DNA of 64,000 nt from Pseudoalteromonas luteoviolacea NCIMB 1944 (GCF_001625565.1 NZ_AUXS01000044.1:81109-145108), one strand, 5' to 3'; shown: positions 1 to 8,001, counted from the first letter of the stretch. Made by a program: numbers and translations. Notes: generated by a model from the letters alone, not told the origin.

Positions 1-1093
1 GACGGTCTTTCAATGCTGGTAGCTGGTATGTCCATAAATTTATCCTTGCCAATAAATCTTCTCGAAAAGAACCGCTTTCTACATTTGCTTTTAAATCCCG
101 GTTAGTGCCCGCTATTAACTGAAATTGACTACTCACTTCTCTATCGCTACCAACAGGATGAAATTGCTTATTTTCAATTGCCCGCAATAGCATAGCTTGC
201 TCTTCCAGCCCTAACTCACCAACCTCGTCAAGAAAGAGTAGGCCATTATCTGCTGCCATTAAAAAACCTTCTCGTGCTTGCTGAGCGCCAGTAAATGCCC
301 CCTTGGTATGACCAAATAAAGCTGCCATGGCGTTCTCACCCTTAAGCGTCGCACAATTCACCACGACCAAATCCCCCTGCAATGTATTGCGCTGCTTTTT
401 TAGTTGGTAAATTCTTGCTGCCAATTGGCTTTTCCCGGCACCTGTGGGACCGGTCAATAAAATAGGAGCACTAGAACGAATAGCCACTTTTTCAATTTGG
501 GTAATAAGGCGATTAAAGGCAGGGTTTTTTGTCTCTATTCCCCCTTTGAGAAAGCTTTCCCCTTGCTGATGTTCAATATCAAAACGCTGAGCCAATTGAT
601 CATACTTCGACAAGTCCAAATCAATTGTATGAACCTGGCCAACTGATTTATTGTCACTATTAGGATCAGGGGACGTTTGTACTAATCGTCCGGGAAAATG
701 GCGGCTTTCAGTCAATAAATAGCTGCATATTTGAGCAACATGTGTACCGGTAGTAATGTGAAACAAATACTCTCGATTATCTAGATCAAATTCGATGGTC
801 TGGCAAAAGTCATAGAGCTTGGCATATACCTCCCCAAAATCCCAAGGATCTTCAAAGTTAGCTTCAACCAGTTGTACCGATGTTTCAGGCGATACGGTCT
901 CAATATCAACAGCAACATTGTTGGCGAGTCGAAAGCTCCGCTCACCATGTAATAGATACAGCTTATTGATAATGAGATCTTCTTGACTAACCAACGAGAT
1001 ATTGGGCCGCCAGCGCTGCCACCTATCCACCCGCTTACCGACGAAATCTAACTGGGTCCCAAGCAAACTTACCGCTACTACTTCCTTCAACAT
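1..1093 (-). CDS. rtcR: RtcR, sigma54-dependent activator of RNA repair (partial, C-terminus outside window)
   Basis: About 364 residues are visible, starting at the ATG complementary to 1091-1093; the 3' part is cut by the window edge. The N-terminal ~185 residues match the CARF-like ligand-sensing domain of RtcR. A AAA+ sigma54-interaction domain follows, with a Walker A (GPTGAGKS, ~residue 212) and the GAFTGA loop (~264-269) that contacts sigma54, then a Walker B (LLFLDEVGEL). In the known family RtcR senses RNA ends, including 2',3'-cyclic phosphates on tRNA fragments, and switches on rtcBA. It is divergent from the slipin-rtcB-rtcA operon and its -24/-12 promoter, the classical arrangement. 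No helix-turn-helix is visible because the C-terminus is missing. Confidence 0.93.
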   Translation of the reverse strand, partial: MLKEVVAVSLLGTQLDFVGKRVDRWQRWRPNISLVSQEDLIINKLYLLHGERSFRLANNVAVDIETVSPETSVQLVEANFEDPWDFGEVYAKLYDFCQTIEFDLDNREYLFHITTGTHVAQICSYLLTESRHFPGRLVQTSPDPNSDNKSVGQVHTIDLDLSKYDQLAQRFDIEHQQGESFLKGGIETKNPAFNRLITQIEKVAIRSSAPILLTGPTGAGKSQLAARIYQLKKQRNTLQGDLVVVNCATLKGENAMAALFGHTKGAFTGAQQAREGFLMAADNGLLFLDEVGELGLEEQAMLLRAIENKQFHPVGSDREVSSQFQLIAGTNRDLKANVESGSFREDLLARINLWTYQLPALKDR

Positions 1094-1132
1094 TTATATC
1101 CAAATAGATAAATTAATATCTAAATAGAAACA

Positions 1133-1225
1133 TTAAAACAAAATAAGCGCAAGACCCCTTCAAGTTAAAAATTTAAAAAACAAAAATTTAAACATTCAAA
1201 ATCATATACTTAAAACAAAATAAGC
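1133..1225. repeat. Perfect 16-bp direct repeat upstream of the sigma54 promoter
   Basis: TTAAAACAAAATAAGC occurs at 1133-1148 and again at 1210-1225, 77 bp apart, between rtcR and the -24/-12 promoter. A second direct repeat (ATATCnAAATAGA) lies at about 1096-1130. Upstream enhancer sites are expected for a sigma54 activator, so these are candidate RtcR binding sites. This is inference from position and repetition only. Confidence 0.45.
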
Positions 1226-1241
1226 ACGTTTTTAATATGCT

Positions 1242-1257
1242 TGGCACACCATTTGAT
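1242..1257 (+). promoter_or_regulatory. Sigma54 (-24/-12) promoter of the RNA-repair operon
   Basis: TGGCACACCATTTGAT fits TGGCAC-N5-TTGCW with one change (GA in place of GC at -12). Spacing of the GG and G(C/A) doublets is correct. It points away from rtcR towards the tRNA-like RNAs and slipin-rtcB-rtcA. The expected transcript start is about 1267-1270, which would put both tRNA-like modules in the 5' leader of the operon mRNA. Confidence 0.75.
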
Positions 1258-1330
1258 ATATCTAGGCTGTAGCTTGATAACGTGTTTCTAAATAACACCA
1301 CGGTACGACTTACGCTGTAAGCACGTATTC

Positions 1331-1387
1331 CGATATTAACTACTCAATATGGAAAGCACTTAGGTGCGGGGTTCGACTCCCCATTTT
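1331..1387 (+). ncRNA. Upstream tRNA-like fragment in the rtc leader
   Basis: A T-arm-like hairpin, GGGG-TTCGACT-CCCC at 1368-1382, has a canonical TTCRANY loop. Just before it lie two further short hairpins: ATATT/AATAT (about 1333-1350) in the place of an anticodon arm, and GCAC-TTAG-GTGC (about 1356-1367) in the place of a long variable arm. No complete acceptor stem or D-arm can be drawn, so this is a degenerate tRNA-like module and not a working tRNA. It ends directly where the second module begins. Confidence 0.6.
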
Positions 1388-1462
1388 TGATAGATAGCTC
1401 AATGGTAGAGCCGCGAACATAGCTTTCGTTTGTTGCGGGTTCGAGTCCCGCTCTAATCACCA
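1388..1462 (+). ncRNA. tRNA-like RNA with encoded CCA, in the rtc operon leader
   Basis: A near-complete cloverleaf can be drawn. The D-arm is GCTC-AATGGTA-GAGC (1397-1411). The anticodon-like arm is GCGAA-CATAGCT-TTCGT (1413-1429), with a 7-nt loop lacking U33. The variable region is 5 nt and the T-arm is GCGGG-TTCGAGT-CCCGC (1435-1451). The 3' strand TCTAATCA is followed by a genomically encoded CCA (1460-1462). The acceptor stem pairs with one bulge. Missing U33 and the bulge argue against a decoding tRNA. Related loci in other bacteria carry Y-RNA/YrlA-type RNAs with tRNA-like modules; here the module is probably a sensor, substrate or decoy for RtcR/RtcB (inference). Confidence 0.75.
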
Positions 1463-1502
1463 TAAATAAAATACAAATCATCTTTGATTGATACGAATTT
1501 AC

Positions 1503-1518
1503 TGGGCTGTAAAGCTCA
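1503..1518 (+). ncRNA. GNRA-tetraloop hairpin in the rtc leader
   Basis: TGGGCT-GTAA-AGCTCA forms a 6-bp hairpin (one G-U) closed by a GNRA tetraloop, downstream of the tRNA-like module and 150 nt before the slipin start. The rest of the leader to 1657 shows no further clear structure to me. An AAGGA ribosome-binding site is at 1658-1662. Confidence 0.4.
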
Positions 1519-1670
1519 AAACTTTGCACGTAGCCGCCGCTAACACTCAGGCAAAACTCGCAAGGTAACTCCCGTCGTTGGCAAGCAGGATGCTCCCCAA
1601 AGACGCAGTTATCAAGCCAATTAGGTCATAGCTAGCAGGCCGCTACAATTGCAATATAAGGATTAAAAAC

Positions 1671-3275
1671 ATGAAATTTATAAAACAACAAATTGTCGCT
1701 GAGGCGAAACGCGTACTAGTATACAAGAACAAACTTTTTGACCGCGTACTTACACCCGGTAAGCACCGTTTTTGGGACTTTAACAACGAGCTAGAGTTTG
1801 TTACTTTCAATATCGACACGCTTTACTTTACAGCACCTGATGCTGTGCGTTTGTACCACACACACCCAGCACTGCAATCACATATAAGTCACTTTAAACT
1901 CACAGAACAAGAAGTTGGCCTGCTGTATTTAAATGACACCCTAAAAGGGGTCGTTGCACCTGGTGAAGATTTATATTTTTGGAAAGATGCGGGAGATATT
2001 CGGTTAGAGAAAATTGATCTCACTACGCAATTTTACGTCGAAGACAGGACATTAAAACTCATTGAAAAAGCAGGGCTGAACCTCGCCTCTAAACTTATTA
2101 AAAGCGCTAAAAACAGCGCCTGTAAGCCTATTTACGAGATGACTGTAAAACGCGACCACGTCGGTTTTTTGTTTGCTGATAATCAACTTGTGAAAGAACT
2201 GCCAGCTGGCCACTATGGTGTATGGCAATTTAATCGCGACTATGAATTTAAAACCTTTGACTGTCGCACAATAACAGCGCGTGACGGGGCGGATATATAT
2301 GATAAAAATAAAGCAATTCAGAGTATGTCACATCAAGTTATTGGGCCACAGGAAGTAGGGCTGCTGTATGTAAATCAGGTTTTAAAAGGCATCGTCCCTC
2401 CTGGTGAACACCTGTATTTATGGAAAGACGCTGGTGATATCCATTTGGAAAGAGTGGATATAAGCGAAAACATGTATGTCGATGCAGCTACATTGGCAAA
2501 CATAAATAGATTAGGTCTCAATTGCGCTGCAAAACTCTTTAAGAGCGAGACAGCAGTGAGCTGTAACCCTATTGTCGATGTGTCAATTGAAAGTGAGCAT
2601 ATCGGGTTGTTATATGTAGACAATGTACTAGTCAGAAAGCTGCCACCGGGCCACTATGGTATGTGGCGATTTAATCGAGACATTGATCTAAAAGTATTCG
2701 ACTGTCGTGCTCAAATGCTTGAAGTATCTGGTCAGGAGATCTTAAGCAAAGACAGGGTGAGTCTACGAATAAATCTCACTGCGAGTGTGCAAGTCACAGA
2801 TGCGGTTATCGCTTCACAAAGTACTGAGGACATTATGTCGTTCACCTACAACATTTTACAGTTGGCATTGAGAGAAGCGGTAGGTACGCAAAACCTAGAT
2901 GACTTGTTACTCGACAAATTATACATAAACGAAACCCTAAGAGACATTGTTGGAACTCAGCTACAGGCCTTAGGCGTCAAGCTAATTAATGTGGGCATGA
3001 AGGACATCATCTTACCCGGTGAGATGAAATCGATATTAAACCAAGTAGTAGAAGCACAAAAAGCGGCCGAAGCCAATGTTATTAAACGACGCGAAGAAAC
3101 TGCAGCGACCCGAAGTTTACACAACACAGCAAAAGTGATGGAGAACAACCCCACACTAATGCGCCTAAAAGAGCTCGAAGCATTAGAGAAGATCGCAGAC
3201 AAAATAGATAGTCTAACTGTCTATGGTGGGCTGGACGGACTGATGAATAACGCTGTGAAACTAAGCCACCAATAA
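1671..3275 (+). CDS. Slipin / SPFH (band 7) protein of the RNA-repair operon
   Basis: 534 residues, first gene behind the sigma54 promoter and tRNA-like leader, with AAGGA 9 bases before the ATG. The C-terminal part (~310-470) is an SPFH/band-7 domain with a typical IILPGEMK segment, followed by a charged helical tail (~455-510) likely to form a coiled coil. The N-terminal 350 residues consist of about five copies of a ~35-residue unit, starting near 12, 80, 162, 227 and 309. Each has a VGLLYxNxxLxxxxxPGxxxxW pattern, and two alternating subtypes end WKDAGD and FNRD. No membrane segment is obvious. Slipins are known companions of RtcB in RNA-repair operons, but their role there is not settled. 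It probably scaffolds an oligomer (inference). Confidence 0.85.
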   Translation: MKFIKQQIVAEAKRVLVYKNKLFDRVLTPGKHRFWDFNNELEFVTFNIDTLYFTAPDAVRLYHTHPALQSHISHFKLTEQEVGLLYLNDTLKGVVAPGEDLYFWKDAGDIRLEKIDLTTQFYVEDRTLKLIEKAGLNLASKLIKSAKNSACKPIYEMTVKRDHVGFLFADNQLVKELPAGHYGVWQFNRDYEFKTFDCRTITARDGADIYDKNKAIQSMSHQVIGPQEVGLLYVNQVLKGIVPPGEHLYLWKDAGDIHLERVDISENMYVDAATLANINRLGLNCAAKLFKSETAVSCNPIVDVSIESEHIGLLYVDNVLVRKLPPGHYGMWRFNRDIDLKVFDCRAQMLEVSGQEILSKDRVSLRINLTASVQVTDAVIASQSTEDIMSFTYNILQLALREAVGTQNLDDLLLDKLYINETLRDIVGTQLQALGVKLINVGMKDIILPGEMKSILNQVVEAQKAAEANVIKRREETAATRSLHNTAKVMENNPTLMRLKELEALEKIADKIDSLTVYGGLDGLMNNAVKLSHQ

Positions 3276-3285
3276 GGGAAAAACA

Positions 3286-4512
3286 ATGTGTAAAGAACAA
3301 TACGAAGTAATACAGAACGACAATAGTTACCCGATTAAAGCGTGGACAAAAGGCGTGCCATTTGAACCAGCAGCACAACAACAACTAGAAAATATTGCAG
3401 CTATGGACATTGTACATAGTCATATTGCCGTTATGCCTGACGTCCACTTAGGAAAAGGAGCAACCATAGGCAGTGTTATCCCCTCAGTTGATGCAGTGAT
3501 CCCCGCAGCTGTCGGTGTTGATATCGGTTGCGGTATGGTCGCAACGAGAACAACCTTAAAAGCCAGCGACCTACCCGACAACCTCAAGTCGATACGTAGC
3601 GCGTTTGAAGCCGCAGTGCCTCATGGTCGCACAGCCAATCGCGGTAAGCGAGACAAAGGTGCATGGGGAAATATTCCCAAACTGGTGGCGAAAGAATGGC
3701 AAACGTTGGAAACACGATTCGACAGAATTTGTGATAAGCATCCAGCAATTGCTAAAAGCAACCATGTTAACCACTTGGGCACCATGGGCACAGGTAATCA
3801 CTTTTTAGAGCTCTGTATAGATGAGCATCAATATGTTTGGGTCATGCTACATTCCGGCAGCCGTGGCGTTGGCAATCGTATTGGCACCTACTTTATTGAA
3901 CTCGCAAAAAAAGAAATGCAACGTCATCAACAACATTTGCCAGATTTGGATCTTGCTTACTTAAAAGAGGGGAGTGCCTATTTTGATGATTACGTTGAAG
4001 CCGTAGAATGGGCCCAAGATTTCGCAGCCAAAAACCGCGAGATAATGATGTTTAACGCTCTAAAAGCATTACGCGAAGAACTGCCAATCCCATTTGAGAC
4101 CATAGATGTTGCAGTTAACTGCCACCACAATTACATTTCCCGCGAGGAGCATTTTGGAAAACAATGTTATGTCACCCGTAAAGGGGCTTTACGCGCAAAA
4201 AGAGGTGAAATGGGGATCATCCCTGGCAATATGGGTGCACGCTCTTACATAGTTAGGGGGCTTGGTAATCCAGATAGCTTCAATAGTTGCAGCCATGGAG
4301 CAGGGCGTGTTATGTCACGTACCAAGGCTAAAAAGACCTATAACATCGCGGATCACGTAGCGGCAACAAAAGGCGTAGAATGCCGCAAAGACCAAGCGGT
4401 CATCGACGAGATCCCTCACGCTTATAAAGATATAGACAAAGTAATGGCTGCACAACAAGATTTGGTAGAGGTCGTGTGCACATTAAAACAAGTAGTATGT
4501 GTAAAAGGTTAA
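3286..4512 (+). CDS. rtcB: RtcB, RNA 3'-phosphate/5'-OH ligase
   Basis: 408 residues, the same length as the E. coli enzyme. It joins RNA 3'-phosphate or 2',3'-cyclic phosphate ends to 5'-OH ends using GTP and Mn2+. Visible signatures are PDVHLGKGATIG, the metal-binding GVDIGCGM, GTMGTGNHF, LHSGSRGVGN, NCHHNY, PGNMGARSY and the guanylylation motif SCSHGAGR, whose histidine is codon 337, the known catalytic position in E. coli RtcB. It starts 10 bp after the slipin stop with AGGGAAAA upstream, and is followed by rtcA 2 bp after its stop. All catalytic motifs appear intact. Confidence 0.97.
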   Translation: MCKEQYEVIQNDNSYPIKAWTKGVPFEPAAQQQLENIAAMDIVHSHIAVMPDVHLGKGATIGSVIPSVDAVIPAAVGVDIGCGMVATRTTLKASDLPDNLKSIRSAFEAAVPHGRTANRGKRDKGAWGNIPKLVAKEWQTLETRFDRICDKHPAIAKSNHVNHLGTMGTGNHFLELCIDEHQYVWVMLHSGSRGVGNRIGTYFIELAKKEMQRHQQHLPDLDLAYLKEGSAYFDDYVEAVEWAQDFAAKNREIMMFNALKALREELPIPFETIDVAVNCHHNYISREEHFGKQCYVTRKGALRAKRGEMGIIPGNMGARSYIVRGLGNPDSFNSCSHGAGRVMSRTKAKKTYNIADHVAATKGVECRKDQAVIDEIPHAYKDIDKVMAAQQDLVEVVCTLKQVVCVKG

Positions 4513-4514
4513 TA

Positions 4515-5558
4515 ATGACTCATAAAAAAACAATAATCATAGACGGTTCAAAAGGCGAAGGTGGCGGACAAGTTTTAAGAACGGCACTGAGCTTATCTAT
4601 GCTACACAATCAGCCCATCGAAATTCGTAACATTCGTGCTGGTCGTAAAAAGCCAGGACTGATGCGACAGCATTTGACCTGTGTACTTGCTGCAAAACAG
4701 ATCAGCAGTGCGGCTGTGGAAGGCGCAGAACTAAATTCGCAATGTATTAAATTTACACCAAATGCAGTCGAACCGGGCGAGTACGAATTCAAAATTGGCA
4801 CAGCGGGCAGTACCGTGCTGGTATGCCAAACCATATTACTCCCCTTAGTACTGGCAGGAAAGGCATCAAGCGTAAAACTGCATGGCGGTACACACAATGG
4901 CATGTCTCCTTCTTTGACCTTTTTTGAGCAGTCATTTTTACCAGCATTGCAAACTATGGGCGTAGCTTGCCAAGTAAAGACCACCAAGTTGGGATTTTTC
5001 CCAGCTGGTGGCGGCTGTTGGCAAATAGATATCAACCCTACAGATACATTGTCCCCCTGTTTGTTTGAGCAATCCGGTGCAGAATTAGAACAGCAGCAAA
5101 GTCACTGTAAAGCGATGTCCATTGTTGCCGGGGTAAAAAACTCTGTCGCAAAAAGAGAGATCGAAGAAGCGAAAAAGCGACTGGGTTGGAATGCGCCCTT
5201 TACAGAGATATTAAATTGCGCGGCACACGGGCAAGGCAATAGCTTTCACTTAAGTGTTGGCCACCAAAATCAAGTAGCCATGTTCGAACAAATGGGTGAA
5301 CTTGGCCTAAGTGCAGAAAAAGTAGCAGGGAGAACCGTCACTGCCTTAAAAGCTTATTTGAACTCAGGCGCCGCAATTGAAGAGCACTTGGCAGATCAAT
5401 TACTTCTGCCCATGGTACTGGCTGGAAAAGGCAGCTTTACCACTACGCAGCTAAGTAGCCACACCACAACCAATATTGATGTGATCAGCCAAATAACGGG
5501 AACCTGTATCAAAACACAACAACTTAACGACAAGCTTTGGAAAGTTTATTTGGATTAG
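4515..5558 (+). CDS. rtcA: RtcA, RNA 3'-terminal phosphate cyclase
   Basis: 347 residues from the ATG at 4515, two bases after the rtcB stop, with AAAGG upstream. A longer frame from 4476 would overlap rtcB and adds nothing recognisable. The enzyme converts RNA 3'-phosphate to 2',3'-cyclic phosphate through an adenylylated histidine. Visible family motifs are IDGSKGEGGGQVLRTAL at the N-terminus, HGGTHNGMSPS, FPAGGG, EEHLADQLLLPM and SSHTTTN. The histidine of the last motif is residue 316 and corresponds by position from the C-terminus to catalytic H309 of E. coli RtcA. It is co-transcribed with rtcB. Confidence 0.96.
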   Translation: MTHKKTIIIDGSKGEGGGQVLRTALSLSMLHNQPIEIRNIRAGRKKPGLMRQHLTCVLAAKQISSAAVEGAELNSQCIKFTPNAVEPGEYEFKIGTAGSTVLVCQTILLPLVLAGKASSVKLHGGTHNGMSPSLTFFEQSFLPALQTMGVACQVKTTKLGFFPAGGGCWQIDINPTDTLSPCLFEQSGAELEQQQSHCKAMSIVAGVKNSVAKREIEEAKKRLGWNAPFTEILNCAAHGQGNSFHLSVGHQNQVAMFEQMGELGLSAEKVAGRTVTALKAYLNSGAAIEEHLADQLLLPMVLAGKGSFTTTQLSSHTTTNIDVISQITGTCIKTQQLNDKLWKVYLD

Positions 5559-5560
5559 CT

Positions 5561-6358
5561 ATGAACGTACCAGTAAATAGTATCGCACCCGAGATACGCC
5601 ATGACATAATGACACGCATCAAAAACACCGAACAAGAGCATAACGTAAAGGTCCTTTACGCTATTGAGTCTGGTAGCCGTGCTTGGGGGTTTGCGTCTTC
5701 AAATAGTGACTATGATGTACGCTTTATCTATGCCCATCCCAAAGATTGGTATTTGTCAGTGATGCTAGAAGACCAAAGAGATGTGATTGAATACCCCATT
5801 GTCGATGATATCGATATCAATGGCTGGGATTTAAGAAAAGCACTAAAACTACTGCGCGTCTCCAACCCAGCGATTGGTGAATGGCTTCAATCACCCATTG
5901 TTTATATCAACCATAACCACTTTCAAACACAGGTGATGGCACTTTTTAAACAATACTATAAAGCAGAGCGGGGGTTGTACCATTATTTCAATATGGCTAA
6001 AAACAACTATCGAGGTTATTTGAAAAATGAATATGTTCCGCGTAAAAAGTATCTCTATGTAATGCGTGCACTATGTGCAGCAAGGTGGATAGAACGCTTT
6101 AAAAGCCCACCCCCCATTGAGTTTGAAGCCTTGGTGGCAGCTGTTATTGATGACAGTGTCTTGTTCGACGAGATCCAGAAACTGGTAGTAGAAAAACTGC
6201 ACGCGACAGAAAAAGCACTAGGGCCGCAAATTCCGACACTTAATCGGTTTATTGAAGCTGAACTCAATCATTTTAACTATCAATTCAATAAGTCTGATGT
6301 GGACCAAAACACAGCAGCACTGGATAAGGCCTTTTTGCAAATGTTAGACAGTATATAA
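5561..6358 (+). CDS. RlaP-like nucleotidyltransferase of the RNA-repair operon
   Basis: 265 residues from the ATG at 5561, two bases after the rtcA stop; an upstream ATG at 5537 overlapping rtcA is possible. The N-terminal third is a DNA polymerase beta-fold nucleotidyltransferase with the signature GSRAWGFASSNSDYDVRF (about residues 34-51), where GS and the DxD acids bind metal and nucleotide. It belongs to the YcgL/RlaP family (PF10127), described as a recurrent partner of RtcB/RtcA loci. A role in restoring or tailing RNA ends before ligation is inference. It is the last gene of the operon. Confidence 0.85.
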   Translation: MNVPVNSIAPEIRHDIMTRIKNTEQEHNVKVLYAIESGSRAWGFASSNSDYDVRFIYAHPKDWYLSVMLEDQRDVIEYPIVDDIDINGWDLRKALKLLRVSNPAIGEWLQSPIVYINHNHFQTQVMALFKQYYKAERGLYHYFNMAKNNYRGYLKNEYVPRKKYLYVMRALCAARWIERFKSPPPIEFEALVAAVIDDSVLFDEIQKLVVEKLHATEKALGPQIPTLNRFIEAELNHFNYQFNKSDVDQNTAALDKAFLQMLDSI

Positions 6359-6373
6359 TTGATTAAACTGCAC

Positions 6374-6399
6374 GTTGGGTAAGTAATACGCTACCCAAC
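6374..6399 (+). terminator. Hairpin downstream of the rtc operon
   Basis: GTTGGGTA/TACCCAAC forms an 8-bp stem 16 bases after the last rtc operon stop. It lacks a U-run, so it may stabilise the 3' end or end transcription by another route. Confidence 0.35.
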
Positions 6400-6613
6400 A
6401 CTCTGCACTGTATTTCCACTTTCAACCGCAATTCGCCAATAGGAGGTCACATCTTCTACTTGGTGTAGCCCATTGAAATATAATAAAATTCATTAAATTA
6501 AGTTCAGCACGCATTAAACCTACCGACACGATACATTTGCATTTAAAATAGGGACTCACGGAAGAGCTTCACCCCTATTTATTAAAATAAACACAACAAA
6601 ATGAGTGGCAGAA

Positions 6614-6931
6614 ATGAAAAAAATAGCACTATTTGCCTTTTTAGCACTATCGTTTAATGCAAGTGCAGCTTGGTCAGGACTCAAAGAGATCCACACAATT
6701 AAAGCACAAAGTAATGGTGTTTATGTTCAGCTAAAAAGCTTCACAAACACAGATAATAGTGTCCAGTGCACATACAACAATGGCTTTTTTTTAGAGTTCA
6801 AATCCGCTGATGAGTATCAAACACGCGTTTCAATGTTATTGGCGGCATACATGGCAGGTAAACCGGTTAATGTCAGCTATAACAGCTGCGCTCTTGGTTA
6901 TCTAAGTTTAGGTAGTGTTTCATTAAACTAA
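6614..6931 (+). CDS. Small secreted protein of unknown function
   Basis: 105 residues from the ATG at 6614; a GTG at 6605 is an alternative. Residues 1-19 are a classical Sec signal peptide (MKKIALFAFLALSFNASA) with cleavage expected after ASA. The mature ~86 residues are beta-rich and contain two cysteines (VQCTYNN and NSCALG) that could form a disulfide. I do not recognise a named family. It stands alone between the rtc operon and an 11-bp tandem repeat that begins 10 bp after its stop. Confidence 0.65.
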   Translation: MKKIALFAFLALSFNASAAWSGLKEIHTIKAQSNGVYVQLKSFTNTDNSVQCTYNNGFFLEFKSADEYQTRVSMLLAAYMAGKPVNVSYNSCALGYLSLGSVSLN

Positions 6932-6941
6932 CATTAAGATA

Positions 6942-7106
6942 GCAAGGAAGCTGCAAGGAAGCTGCAAGGAAGTTGTAAGGAAGTTGTAAGGAAGTTGCAA
7001 GGAAGCTGAAAGAAAGCTGCAAGGAAGCTATAAGGAAGCTGCAAGGAAGCTATAAGGAAGCTGCAAGGAAGCTGCAAGGAAGCTGTAAGGAAGCTGCAAG
7101 GAAGCT
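6942..7106. repeat. Tandem array of 15 copies of an 11-bp unit
   Basis: Fifteen consecutive units of consensus GCAAGGAAGCT run without interruption. Variants are GTAAGGAAGTT, ATAAGGAAGCT and one GAAAGAAAGCT. The unit length is close to one helical turn, so AAGGAAG recurs on one face of the DNA. The array is purine-rich on the plus strand and begins 10 bp after the stop of a small secreted protein. It has no spacers, so it is not a CRISPR. Nothing else is seen from 7107 to the next gene at 7317. Confidence 0.95.
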
Positions 7107-7316
7107 GCACGCTACCTTACGTATTAAATAACGCCAAGCAATACCAACCTACCAACTCATCTTTTTATCCACGTCGAATAGTCTAAAAGTCACACCAGCA
7201 GACATTCCAGTCCAATAGTGTATAGGCTTTCAATTAATTGAGTAAAAGCAGTAAATTTATCGACTCGAAATACGACTAACATTAACCAACTCTATTTGAT
7301 AGAAAGAAAAGATACC

Positions 7317-7673
7317 ATGAGCGAAAGAAATACTTGGCCGGCCGATGCTGATGGCGACGTGTTGCGCATATTAGAAGACAGGGATTTTGACTTCGATAAA
7401 ACTCACAATATTGAGTTTTACATTGAATTTAAAAACTGGCCTCTCACTGATAAACAACAGCAAGAAATCACTGAAAAATTACCGAGAGCAAGCTTTCTAG
7501 ACTCAGATCAAGAATCAATTGCTGACGGTGACGCGCCCGGATATGTACTATTTACGACTAAAAATATCGTCACTCACGAATTTGTCGGCCAAGAGCAAAC
7601 GAGGCTAAGCCGCCTCGTCGAACCTTTGGATGGTGTTTGTAATTCATGGGCTGTTTGTAGTCCTTGTAGCTGA
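7317..7673 (+). CDS. RraB-domain protein (possible RNase E regulator)
   Basis: 118 residues from the ATG at 7317; an in-frame TTG at 7296 is less likely. The stretch DADGDVLRILEDRDFDFDK, then EFYIEFKNWPLTDKQQQEI, fits the regulator of RNase E activity B fold (PF06877), an acidic protein that in E. coli binds and inhibits RNase E. The C-terminal end departs from the usual family and finishes with a cysteine-rich SPCS. It stands alone with no operon partner. Function is inferred from family resemblance. Confidence 0.6.
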   Translation: MSERNTWPADADGDVLRILEDRDFDFDKTHNIEFYIEFKNWPLTDKQQQEITEKLPRASFLDSDQESIADGDAPGYVLFTTKNIVTHEFVGQEQTRLSRLVEPLDGVCNSWAVCSPCS

Positions 7674-8001
7674 CAAAGAGGCTCCTAGTTGCACTGACTT
7701 ATCATCGCATGTAAACATATCAGGATAGGTTGGTGCATTGTAATTCCTGTAGCTACTTTTTCTTACCCAAGTCAATAAATAACTAACTGTCTTTCCATGA
7801 ATGCTTTCCCACTATTAAATTACCGGCGTTCTGACCTAAACATGGTGTACTACATTCTCCTGACGACACTTTATCTATAAAACTTGAACCCAAAAAGAGC
7901 CGGTTGTACAAAAAGTATCTAAGTTAACGTGGGTGTGAATTCCCCTGTATCTAGCTCCACGGTATTTACCTCTGCTCAAACATCGCCATTAAAGGAGTAA
8001 A
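7674..8001. other. Intergenic stretch without recognisable gene
   Basis: Between the RraB-like gene and the acetyltransferase I see no open frame, repeat or RNA structure of note. An AAAGGAG ribosome-binding site for the next gene is at 7991-7997. Confidence 0.5.

Noticed and set aside
1388..1462. A functional tRNA (anticodon UAG by position)
   Set aside because: The loop lacks U33, the acceptor stem has a bulge, and the position with anticodon UAG (leucine) would need a long variable arm that is absent.
1344..1529. Minus-strand open frame of 61 codons
   Set aside because: It lies antisense across the tRNA-like modules and has no ribosome-binding site or protein-like composition.
4476..4514. 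Longer RtcA start overlapping rtcB
   Set aside because: The extra 13 residues do not resemble the family, and the ATG at 4515 has AAAGG and the usual 2-bp spacing.
6942..7106. CRISPR array
   Set aside because: Units are contiguous 11-mers without spacers and there are no cas genes.
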